Origin: Chitinophaga polysaccharea
GTDB lineage: Bacteria > Bacteroidota > Bacteroidia > Chitinophagales > Chitinophagaceae
Assembly: GCF_007829335.1 (NCBI RefSeq)
Contig: NZ_VIWO01000004.1
Location: 248,001 to 312,000, forward strand
Direction: 5' to 3'
DNA: 64,000 nucleotides
A program made the position numbers and the translations under genes. This document shows, piece after piece, positions 43,315 to 51,557 of this stretch. The notes beneath the pieces are model-generated. The model was not told the DNA's origin. It saw only the letters and a list, made by a program, of their open reading frames with translations, and did no database searches. Numbering within the stretch: the stretch's first letter is position 1; every line of letters starts with the position of its first letter.

Positions 43315-44484
43315 ATGCTTACCTTCCTCACCTTATTTTGCTGTAGCTGGTGTTCGCCCATGACTAACGATAGTATTCCTTCGTTAAACCAGCTGAATTA
43401 TACAGTAGAAAGAGCCCTCGACTGGGATAGCCTTTTTATCCGCAATAGTGGCTGGTTTGGGGGAGATGGTATTTTCACGATTCCTTTCAATGGTGTTGAT
43501 ACGCCACACGAGGGGGATAGTACGCTCATTGTGTTCAGTGATACCATGGCAGGTGATATCCGCGATGGTCAGCTGCAACCGGGTTTTTCCATGATTCATA
43601 ATTCGGTGGCCGTGCTGAAAGGCAAGGAACCGCTAAAAGAAAACATCCATTTCTACTGGAACACCGATAACCATCACGCGCCGGCAACGCTATTTGAACC
43701 ACGTACGCCCGCCGCGGGGAAAGCCGACTATTACTGGCTGGGCGATGGGTTTGTGAATACCGCCCCGCACCACAACATCTATATCTTCGCTTACCGCATC
43801 CGTAATGTCAGCGATAAGGATTTTGGCTTTGAAGAAGTGGGAAATGCCCTGTTGGTATTGCCGGCGCATAGTCGCCCGCCATATACGGCGCAGCGGCAGC
43901 TGGATACCCCTTTTTTCCTGGCGGCCGACAGCACCACTGGCAGCGGCTCTTTTGGCGCCGGTATTTTCGTGAACACCAAAGCCGCCGGCGCGCCTCATCC
44001 GGATGGCTATGTATATGTATACGGGGTGAAAGGGACACAGAAAGCCGTGATGGTAGCCCGGGTATTGCCCGCCGATTTCGAAAATTTCGGGAGATGGCGC
44101 TTTTGGGATGGGCAGCAATGGGTACCCAATATCCGCCACGCGGCCACCATTGCTAACCGCGCTTCCAATGAATTAAGCGTCACCCCGCTGAAAGACGGGC
44201 GCTATGCCCTCATCTTCCAGGTAGATGGCATAGGAACGGCCGTGGGGCTTCGCCTGGGGGCCAGTCCCGCCGGCCCATTCGGCCCCGTCATCAAAATATG
44301 GGAGTGCCCGGAAGTAAAGGAAAACAAACACTTTTTTGTGTATAACGCCAAGGCACATCCGCATTTATCCCGGCCGGGAGAACTGCTGATCAGCTATAAT
44401 GTCAACTCATTCGATTTCCTCCATGAGCTGCCGGCATCTCCTCATCTTTATCGCCCGCGCTTTATCCGCCTTATTCTCCACTGA
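43315..44484 (+). CDS. Secreted propeller-like lipoprotein, similar to DUF5005/DUF4185 proteins
   Basis: 389 residues from the ATG at 43315, chosen because it gives a lipoprotein signal 'MLTFLTLFCCSWC'. The sequence 'GWFGGDGIFTIPFNGVD', 'STLIVFSDTMAGDI' and 'WLGDGFVNTAPHHNIYIFAY' is the style of secreted five-bladed-propeller proteins related to glycosidases of the GH43/GH117 type; 'WVPNIRHAATIANRASNELS' and 'SYNVNSFDF' near the end support this. The family name is from memory and uncertain. It is probably a surface protein acting on a glycan. Confidence 0.55.
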   Translation: MLTFLTLFCCSWCSPMTNDSIPSLNQLNYTVERALDWDSLFIRNSGWFGGDGIFTIPFNGVDTPHEGDSTLIVFSDTMAGDIRDGQLQPGFSMIHNSVAVLKGKEPLKENIHFYWNTDNHHAPATLFEPRTPAAGKADYYWLGDGFVNTAPHHNIYIFAYRIRNVSDKDFGFEEVGNALLVLPAHSRPPYTAQRQLDTPFFLAADSTTGSGSFGAGIFVNTKAAGAPHPDGYVYVYGVKGTQKAVMVARVLPADFENFGRWRFWDGQQWVPNIRHAATIANRASNELSVTPLKDGRYALIFQVDGIGTAVGLRLGASPAGPFGPVIKIWECPEVKENKHFFVYNAKAHPHLSRPGELLISYNVNSFDFLHELPASPHLYRPRFIRLILH

Positions 44485-44571
44485 TCACATGATAAGTAGC
44501 GTTGCCGGCACAGGAAACATCCGCCGTGGTAGCGTTCCGCGCTTCGCTTTCCACCACTTGTCAATATCGCC

Positions 44572-44602
44572 TTTGAAGAAAGCCCTACCTTTCTTATCTT
44601 GG
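44572..44602 (+). promoter_or_regulatory. Candidate promoter of the tricorn-like protease gene
   Basis: TTTG (44572-44575), 19 bases, then TATCTTGG (44595-44602), one mismatch from TAnnTTTG, about 50 bases before the start codon. Confidence 0.35.
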
Positions 44603-44652
44603 CTGATCAGCTTTTATAGCTGCTCCAAACAACAAATATCTATTCGGTGCTT

Positions 44653-47600
44653 ATGAAGAGATTATTAGCCAGTTGTGCTGCCCTGCTGTTGGCAGCCATG
44701 TCCCATGCCCAGGAAAATGCCCTGTGGTTGAGAAATCCATCCATTTCCCCCGACGGCAAAACGATTGCCTTTGGGTATAAAGGAGATATTTACCGGGTAG
44801 ATGCGAATGGCGGCGTAGCCGTGCCACTCACCATCCACGAAGCCCATGATATGATGCCGGTATGGAGCCACGATGGCAAATATATTGCCTTTGCGAGCGA
44901 CCGGTACGGCAACTTCGACGTATTTGTGATGCCCGCTACCGGCGGTACGCCCGTACGGCTCACCAGCAACAGCGCAGGCGATTTTCCCTACGATTTTACA
45001 GCCGACAATAAACAGGTACTTTTCGGCAGCGCCCGGAATGCACCAGCATCCAGCATCCGCTTCCCGTACCGCCTGTTCCGGAATATGTATACCGTGCCCG
45101 TTACCGGTGGTCGCGCTACCCTGATCAGCGCCGCCGGCGCCGACGTGGCACACTATAATAAAACAGGCGATAAGATCATCTTCCAGGACAGAAAGGGATA
45201 TGAAGACCCCATGCGTAAGCACCACGTATCATCCGTTACCCGCGACATCTGGGTAATGGATGTGGCCAAAGGTAGCTATGAAAAAGTGTCTGCCTTTGAA
45301 GGAGAAGACCGGGAACCGGTATTCGGCAATGGCAACGATATCTATTACCTGTCTGAAAAAGGGGGAGTTTCCCAGAACCTGTTCAAAGGCTCACTGTCAG
45401 ATAAAAACAGCCTGCAACAGCTGACCCACTTTACCAAACACCCGGTGCGCAACCTGTCTAAGTCTGATAACAACACCTGCTGTTTTACCTATAACGGGGA
45501 AATATATACGCTGAAAGACGGGGAACAACCCCGTAAACTCGAAGTAAATATTTTCAACGACGGCCGTGCGGCTACCGTAAAAAATGTACCGGTAAGCGGC
45601 AATATCACCGAGTTTGCCATGAGCCCCGACGGAAAGGAAATGGCGTTCATCGCCAGGGGAGAAGTGTTTGTGGCCAGCGTAGATGGCAACTTCACCAAAC
45701 GCATTACCAACACGCCCCAGCAGGAACGTATGGTGGCCTGGTCGCCCGACGGAAAGAAACTGGTATACGCCGCAGAACGCAACGGCAACTGGGATATCTA
45801 CCAAACCACCAAAGTGCGTAAGGAAGAACCTTATTTCTTTACAGCTACTTTGCTGAAAGAAGAACCGGTCATCGCTACCGATGCAGAAGAATTCCAGCCG
45901 GTATTTTCTCCCGATGGCAAAGAAATTGCCTACGTGGAAAACCGGAATGTACTGAAAGTGTTCAATATCGCAGCCGGCAAAAGTCGCACGATACTGCCCG
46001 AAGGGCATAATCATTCTTATTCCGACGGCGACTGGAGCTTTGCCTGGAGCCCGGATGGCAAATGGATCGTAACAGACGATTCGCAAGGATATTTCTTTAT
46101 GAACAATGCCGCACTGATCCCCGTGGATGGTAAAGGCAAACCGTTTTACCCGGTGAACAGCGGCTTTGGCGAAGGAAACTGCAAATGGTCAGATGATGGA
46201 AAGATCCTCACCTGGACCAGCAGCCGCGAAGGACGTAAGTCCCTCGCCAAGCAAGGTAGCCGGGAAGTAGATGTATACGCTGTTTTCTTCGATCAGCCAA
46301 CGTATGATAAGTTCAAGCTATCGAAAGATGAATTCAATCTGCTGAAAGACAAAGAAGCTGCGGAATCTAAAACCACAAAGGATTCCACGGCAAAAACAAA
46401 AGATACTGCCAGCAAAAAGACTTTCACACCCGACTTTACCAACCTGGAAAACAGGAAGATAAAGCTCACCATCAACAGCGCATCTATCGGTGATTATGTG
46501 CTGAATAAAGATGCCTCCAAACTGTTCTACATGGCCGCTTTTGAAAAAGGGTACGACCTGTGGGTAACAGAACCCAGGACCGGTGAAACAAAGATCCTGG
46601 CTAAAATGGGCGGTACCCCGGGTAGTATTGAACTGAGCAAAGATGGCAACTCCCTCTTTGTCAGCAACCGCGGTAGCGTGGTAAAGGTAGACGCCAGCAG
46701 TGGTAAGATCACGCCGGTAAGCATCAATACGGAACTGTCGCTGAACCAGGAAGAAGAACGTAAATATATTTTCTGGCATGCCTGGAAACAGGTAAAGGAG
46801 AAGTTTTACGATCCTACTCTCCGGAATATGGATTGGAAGATGTATGGCGACAATTACGCCCGCTTCCTGCCTTATATCAGCAATAACTACGACTTTGAAG
46901 AATTGCTGAGCGAACTGCTGGGAGAACTGAATGGTTCCCATACCGGTGGCCGTTATTCACCACAGCCAGTCAACGGCGATAATACCGCTTCTTTAGGACT
47001 GCTGTACGATGAAACCAGTCGTGCCGACGGCCTGCAGGTCGACGCTGTGATTGCAGGTGGTCCTTTCGACAAAGCTGCGAGCAAACTAAGAAAAGGTGAC
47101 ATCATTGAAAAAATTGATGGTAACGCCATCAATGATAAAAGTGACTGGGCCACATTATTGAACCGCAAAGCCGGCAACAATATCCTGGTGAGCATTTACA
47201 ACCCCAATACCAAAGTGCGCTGGGATGAAACCGTGAAGCCTATTTCTGGTGGCGAAGAAAATACGTTGATGTATAAACGTTGGGTAGCCGCTATGCGTGC
47301 AATGGTCGATAAGCTCAGCAACGGGCAGGTTGGCTATGTACACGTACAGGGTATGAACGATGCCAGCTATCGCTCTGTATATGACGAAGTAATGGGGCAG
47401 AACCGTGATAAAAAGGCGCTGATTGTAGACACCCGCTTTAATGGCGGCGGATGGCTGCACGATGACCTGTACAACTTCCTTAGCGGTAAAAAATACCTGG
47501 AGTTTGCGCCCCAGGGCGATCGCCTGAAGGGTGGCGAGCCTTCCGGTCAGTGGCAGGCTCCCAGCTGTGTGCTGATGAGCGAAGGCAACTACAGCGATGC

Positions 47601-47880
47601 CTTTATCTTCCCTTACGTATACAAACAAGGCAACATCGGGAAATTAATCGGTATGCCGGTACCCGGCACCGGTACCGCCGTATGGTGGGAAACCCAGATA
47701 GATCCTACGATGGTATTCGGTATCCCGATGGTAGGTACTATCGGCAAGGAAGGACGTCCTACCGAAAACCTGCAGATAGAACCCGATATCCGGGTACCGC
47801 TGCGCTACGAGGAGTTCCTGCAGGGTAAAGATGCCCAGCTGGAAGCCGCCGTAAAGGAAATGTTACAGGAAATAAAATAG
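44653..47880 (+). CDS. Tricorn-like S41 family protease
   Basis: 1075 residues from ATG 44653 (a GTG lies two codons upstream). Signal peptide ends 'AMSHAQ'. Residues about 25-560 hold WD40-like PD40 propeller repeats ('PSISPDGKTIAFGYKGDIYR', 'WSPDGKKLVYAAERNGNWDI'). A Lys/Thr/Asp-rich linker lies near 560-590, then a second short propeller, a C1 helical region ('FWHAWKQVKEKFYDPTLRNM'), a PDZ domain near 780-860 ('VIAGGPFDKAASKLRKGDII') and the S41 catalytic domain with 'VDTRFNGGGWLHDDL' and nucleophile Ser981 in 'SEGNYSDAFIFPY'. Tricorn homologues trim peptides; this one is exported to the periplasm. It is transcribed alone. Confidence 0.93.
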   Translation: MKRLLASCAALLLAAMSHAQENALWLRNPSISPDGKTIAFGYKGDIYRVDANGGVAVPLTIHEAHDMMPVWSHDGKYIAFASDRYGNFDVFVMPATGGTPVRLTSNSAGDFPYDFTADNKQVLFGSARNAPASSIRFPYRLFRNMYTVPVTGGRATLISAAGADVAHYNKTGDKIIFQDRKGYEDPMRKHHVSSVTRDIWVMDVAKGSYEKVSAFEGEDREPVFGNGNDIYYLSEKGGVSQNLFKGSLSDKNSLQQLTHFTKHPVRNLSKSDNNTCCFTYNGEIYTLKDGEQPRKLEVNIFNDGRAATVKNVPVSGNITEFAMSPDGKEMAFIARGEVFVASVDGNFTKRITNTPQQERMVAWSPDGKKLVYAAERNGNWDIYQTTKVRKEEPYFFTATLLKEEPVIATDAEEFQPVFSPDGKEIAYVENRNVLKVFNIAAGKSRTILPEGHNHSYSDGDWSFAWSPDGKWIVTDDSQGYFFMNNAALIPVDGKGKPFYPVNSGFGEGNCKWSDDGKILTWTSSREGRKSLAKQGSREVDVYAVFFDQPTYDKFKLSKDEFNLLKDKEAAESKTTKDSTAKTKDTASKKTFTPDFTNLENRKIKLTINSASIGDYVLNKDASKLFYMAAFEKGYDLWVTEPRTGETKILAKMGGTPGSIELSKDGNSLFVSNRGSVVKVDASSGKITPVSINTELSLNQEEERKYIFWHAWKQVKEKFYDPTLRNMDWKMYGDNYARFLPYISNNYDFEELLSELLGELNGSHTGGRYSPQPVNGDNTASLGLLYDETSRADGLQVDAVIAGGPFDKAASKLRKGDIIEKIDGNAINDKSDWATLLNRKAGNNILVSIYNPNTKVRWDETVKPISGGEENTLMYKRWVAAMRAMVDKLSNGQVGYVHVQGMNDASYRSVYDEVMGQNRDKKALIVDTRFNGGGWLHDDLYNFLSGKKYLEFAPQGDRLKGGEPSGQWQAPSCVLMSEGNYSDAFIFPYVYKQGNIGKLIGMPVPGTGTAVWWETQIDPTMVFGIPMVGTIGKEGRPTENLQIEPDIRVPLRYEEFLQGKDAQLEAAVKEMLQEIK

Positions 47881-47902
47881 TAGAATGATAGATTAAGATA
47901 AG

Positions 47903-47937
47903 GCCTCTGCAGCGGTATGCTGTGGGGGCTTTCTTTT
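47903..47937 (+). terminator. Terminator after the protease gene
   Basis: GCCTCTGCAGC (47903-47913) pairs, with three G-T wobbles, with GCTGTGGGGGC (47919-47929); TTTCTTTT follows. Confidence 0.65.
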
Positions 47938-47949
47938 GCGCGCCAAAAA

Positions 47950-47967
47950 CTTCAAAATTGCTTTAAA
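47950..47967. promoter_or_regulatory. 11-bp direct repeat upstream of the two-component system
   Basis: CTTCAAA (47950) and CTTTAAA (47961) are spaced 11 bases start to start, as OmpR/PhoB-type regulators prefer. Almost the same element, CTTCAAG/CTTCAAA with the same spacing, lies at 50039-50056 before the efflux operon. Confidence 0.45.
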
Positions 47968-48000
47968 TTTACCCCGCACCTTGCATACAGGTATGTTTTT

Positions 48001-48684
48001 ATGAAAGTATTGATTGTAGAAGACAACAAGGAACTGGCCAGCGGTATATACGATTATCTCAACGGGGAGAAGTATATCTGCGAACTGGCCTATAACTTTG
48101 AGGCGGCCCGGGAAAAGCTTTCCCTTTTTACATACGACTGTATCCTGTTGGATATCATGCTGCCAGACGGTAATGGCCTGGAACTGCTGAAATTCATCCG
48201 CCAGGAAAATATCGCCAGCGGTGTACTCATTATTTCAGCCAAAGATGCCCTGGACGACAAGGTAAATGGACTGGAGGGCGGCGCCGACGACTATGTTACC
48301 AAGCCCTTCCATTTGCCGGAGCTCCATGCCCGGCTCCGGGCTATCTACCGGAGAAAGAAGCTGGAAGGCAATAACTTAGTAGTTTTCAATGAAATAGTAC
48401 TGAATACAGATACCGTGGAGGCTATGATCAACAACACCCTGCTGGACGTTACCCGCAAGGAATTCGATCTGTTGTTGTACTTTGTGGTCAATAAGAACCG
48501 CGTACTTTCAAGGCAATCTATTGCTGCACATCTGTGGGGCGATTATACGGATAACCTGGCTAATTTCGACTTTGTATACCAACATGTAAAAAACCTGAGA
48601 AAGAAGATCAGTGCCGCAGAAGGAGTAGATTACATTGAAACGGTTTATGGCTTAGGCTATAAGTTTAATACGTCGAAGACATGA
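48001..48684 (+). CDS. OmpR/PhoB-family response regulator
   Basis: 227 residues from the ATG at 48001 (the open frame begins earlier, at 47917, but 'MKVLIVEDNKELASGIYDYL' is the natural start). Receiver residues: Glu7-Asp8, Asp51 in 'CILLDIMLPDGNG', and Lys in 'DDYVTKPFH'. A winged-helix DNA-binding domain follows: 'LLDVTRKEFDLLLYFVVNKN', then 'NFDFVYQHVKNLRKKI' and the terminal 'YIETVYGLGYKF'. Its last four bases overlap the kinase start (ATGA), so they are translationally coupled. It probably controls the efflux operon downstream. Confidence 0.95.
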   Translation: MKVLIVEDNKELASGIYDYLNGEKYICELAYNFEAAREKLSLFTYDCILLDIMLPDGNGLELLKFIRQENIASGVLIISAKDALDDKVNGLEGGADDYVTKPFHLPELHARLRAIYRRKKLEGNNLVVFNEIVLNTDTVEAMINNTLLDVTRKEFDLLLYFVVNKNRVLSRQSIAAHLWGDYTDNLANFDFVYQHVKNLRKKISAAEGVDYIETVYGLGYKFNTSKT

Positions 48685-50000
48685 AATTACTGAATAAAAT
48701 AACGCTCTGGTTTATCGGTATCGTGTTCCTGGTAACGCCCATTACCATGGTCATCTCCCGTAATAATATCAAAAAACACCTGGACCAGGCGGAAATAGAG
48801 CGCATGAAAGCGGTGAATGACCGCGTGGCCCAGCAACTACGGGCAGGAGAGAAGCCCGATCGCTATACCCATGGCCGCCCCATTGAAATAGCGGCCGTTC
48901 CTGGCCCCATTCCGGAAGGAAAGGTGGAAACCAAAAAAGACTACGCCGTAGCGGAAGACCTGGGACAGAAAGAATGCCGCATTACGGTCAACTCCTGGTA
49001 CAAGGTAGGCAACCAATATTATAAAATATCTTCCTATAACTATGTGATCCGCTCGGAAGAAATCTTCCGCGGGATGCTGGGCGCCGTAGTATGGAAAATG
49101 CTGCTGATGATACTCACTGTGTCGATCACCGCCAGACTGCTGTCACGGAAGATATTTTCCCCGCTGCGCCACACCATGAAAGCCATTCACCGCTTCGACC
49201 TCAAAAAGAAAAAGAAGTTGCAACTACCGGAAACCAATACCACCGAATTCAAAGAGCTCAACGCTTTCCTCACTAAGATGACCGACAAGGCCGTGGAAGA
49301 TTATGCCGCTGTGAAAGAGTTCAGTGAAAATGCGTCGCATGAGTTGCAAACACCGCTGGCCGTAATCCGCAGCAAAATTGAACTGCTCTCGGAAACCAAT
49401 ATCGACAGCGTACAGGCAGCGCTGATCGGTGATATGCAGAACGCGATCGAAAAATTATCGCATATCAACCGCTCGCTCATCCTGCTCACCAAACTGGAGA
49501 ACCAGGAATTCAAAGTGTCTGAAAGTATTAAGTTCTGCCGCGTAGCGAAAGACGTGATGGCCACTTATGAAGACTGGATCACCATGCGGGAAATCAAACT
49601 CACCTCCAGCCTGGATAAGAACATACCACTCAGCATTCACCCTGCCCTGGCAGAAATGCTGATCAGCAACCTGTTGAGCAATGCCATCCGCCATAACCGC
49701 GATGGCGGGCAAATAAATGTATTGCTTACTGCCAGCGAATTATGCATCAGCAATACCGGGCTTCCTCCGCAGATACCCACCTGCGAGCTGTTTCAGCGCT
49801 TCAAGAAAAGTAACCAGAGCGCCGATAGTATAGGGCTGGGACTGGCCATCGTAAAACAGATCTGTGAAGTCAACAACTACACCGTGGTGTACGACTACGC
49901 CGATGGCTGGCACAGTATCCGGGTAAGTTTTTATGATAAAGAAGCGTTGTCGGTAAATGGCCAGGGGGCTTTATCCGGGGCGGATACGATGGCCGTGTAA
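48681..50000 (+). CDS. Sensor histidine kinase
   Basis: 439 residues. Two membrane segments (about 8-26 and 133-153) enclose a short periplasmic sensor of about 105 residues. The dimerisation helix has 'FSENASHELQTPLAVIRSKI' with His220 as the phosphorylation site; the N-box is 'LISNLLSNAIRHNRDGG' and the G-box is 'GLGLAIVKQICEVNN'. The D-box region ('ELCISNTGLPPQIP') is short, as in compact Bacteroidota kinases. Partner of the response regulator that it overlaps by four bases. Confidence 0.94.
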   Translation: MKLLNKITLWFIGIVFLVTPITMVISRNNIKKHLDQAEIERMKAVNDRVAQQLRAGEKPDRYTHGRPIEIAAVPGPIPEGKVETKKDYAVAEDLGQKECRITVNSWYKVGNQYYKISSYNYVIRSEEIFRGMLGAVVWKMLLMILTVSITARLLSRKIFSPLRHTMKAIHRFDLKKKKKLQLPETNTTEFKELNAFLTKMTDKAVEDYAAVKEFSENASHELQTPLAVIRSKIELLSETNIDSVQAALIGDMQNAIEKLSHINRSLILLTKLENQEFKVSESIKFCRVAKDVMATYEDWITMREIKLTSSLDKNIPLSIHPALAEMLISNLLSNAIRHNRDGGQINVLLTASELCISNTGLPPQIPTCELFQRFKKSNQSADSIGLGLAIVKQICEVNNYTVVYDYADGWHSIRVSFYDKEALSVNGQGALSGADTMAV

Positions 50001-50038
50001 TATCCCTTCTCACAAAAAAATATGAATTTTATATTTTC

Positions 50039-50056
50039 CTTCAAGTTTACTTCAAA
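50039..50056. promoter_or_regulatory. 11-bp direct repeat upstream of the efflux operon
   Basis: CTTCAAG (50039) and CTTCAAA (50050), 11 bases apart and about 65 bases before the tolC-like start. It matches the element before the two-component genes and is a likely binding site for that regulator. Confidence 0.45.
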
Positions 50057-50120
50057 ATGATGCAGTCATTTTGTGGTTGGATATCCCTCAGGATGTTTCA
50101 ACTGTAAAATCTAATTATTC

Positions 50121-51503
50121 ATGTGGAGTAAGAAACATTTGCTGTTGGCAGCAGTGCTGGTATCTTCAGGGTACCGTACCTATGCCCAACAGGTCTTTAC
50201 CCTTAAACAGGCTATTGATACCGCTATTGCCAACTACGGCACTATCAAAGCCAAAGCCAGCTACACAGCCGCTTCCCGGGAGCAAGTATCCCAGGCCCGC
50301 CGCGATTACCTGCCCAACCTGAACCTATCAGCCCAACAGGATTACGGTACTATCAACGGGCAAAATGGCCCTATGTATGGATTTGGCGGACTTGCGGCAG
50401 CTTCGGCCGGACCGGCACTGGATCATCAGAATTGGAATGCCGCTTTCGGCGCATTATACCTTACTAATATTAACTGGGACTTCTTTGCCTTCGGCAGAGC
50501 CAAAGAAAAAGTAAAAACTGCATTAGCGGCCGCTACACAGAACGATAAAGATTGGCAACAAGAGATTTTTAAGCACAAAGTAAAAGTGGCGGCCACTTAT
50601 TTAAACCTGGTGGCAGCGCAGCAGCTCACGCGCTCATACCAGGAAAACCTCGACAGGGCGGATACCATTCGCCGGGTAGTACGCACCCGCGTACTCAACG
50701 GTCTCATTGCCGGCGTCGATTCATCGCAGGCCAATGCCGAATATTCCAGCGCAAGAATTGCTCTCACAAAAGCGAAGGATTTTGAACAAACCCAAAGCAA
50801 TGAGCTGGCACAACTCCTGGGCATTCCGCCACAGGAATTTACACTGGACACGACTTATATGTCGCGTATCCCCGCCATCCCTTCAGATACCTTCACCCTG
50901 GAAAATCACCCGGTACTGCAATGGTATAAAAGCCGGATTGCCCTGAGCGATGAACAATCGAAATACGCTAAAACCTTTTACTACCCTGCGTTTACATTGG
51001 TAGGCGTATTGCAGACCAGGGGCTCTGGTTTTGGCGCCGGCTATATCGCTAATCAAAACGATTATTCGCACGGCTACTGGGATGGGGTGAATCCTACCCG
51101 CACCAACTACCTGTTGGGATTAGGCGTTACCTGGAACATTACCCAGCCTTTCCGCATTTCGCGGCAGGTAAGGTCGCAACAGCAGATCAGCAAAGGATTA
51201 CAATACGAATATGAATTGGCCAATCAGCAAATTCACGCACAACTCGATCTCTCAGATAAGAAAATAAAGAATGCGCTCGACAACTACCGCGAAGTACCGG
51301 TGCAGGTGAAAGCCGCTTCTGATGCCTATCTCCAGAAATCGGTGTTGTATAAAAACGGGTTAACCAACCTGGTGGACGTTACCCAGGCCTTATATGTGCT
51401 TATCAGGGCGGAAACAGACAAAGACATTGCCTATAGCAACGTATGGCAGGCATTGCTGCTGAAAGCCGCTGCTGCAGGTGATTTTAGCATATTTGAGAAT
51501 TGA
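50121..51503 (+). CDS. TolC-family outer-membrane efflux protein
   Basis: 460 residues. Signal peptide ends 'YRTYAQQ'. Two OEP repeats can be followed, each with a long coiled hairpin: 'VTLKQAIDTAIANYGTIKAK'-like opening (here 'FTLKQAIDTAIANY'), 'KVKVAATYLNLVAAQQLTRS', and in the second half 'FYYPAFTLVGVLQTRGSGFG' and 'SVLYKNGLTNLVDVTQALYV'. The protein forms the trimeric outer-membrane duct for the RND pump encoded next. First gene of a tolC-pump-adaptor operon. Confidence 0.93.
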   Translation: MWSKKHLLLAAVLVSSGYRTYAQQVFTLKQAIDTAIANYGTIKAKASYTAASREQVSQARRDYLPNLNLSAQQDYGTINGQNGPMYGFGGLAAASAGPALDHQNWNAAFGALYLTNINWDFFAFGRAKEKVKTALAAATQNDKDWQQEIFKHKVKVAATYLNLVAAQQLTRSYQENLDRADTIRRVVRTRVLNGLIAGVDSSQANAEYSSARIALTKAKDFEQTQSNELAQLLGIPPQEFTLDTTYMSRIPAIPSDTFTLENHPVLQWYKSRIALSDEQSKYAKTFYYPAFTLVGVLQTRGSGFGAGYIANQNDYSHGYWDGVNPTRTNYLLGLGVTWNITQPFRISRQVRSQQQISKGLQYEYELANQQIHAQLDLSDKKIKNALDNYREVPVQVKAASDAYLQKSVLYKNGLTNLVDVTQALYVLIRAETDKDIAYSNVWQALLLKAAAAGDFSIFEN

Positions 51504-51557
51504 CGCTTTCGTTAAACGGACGCCCTTCAGGGCTTTATTTATCAACTTATCATTACT

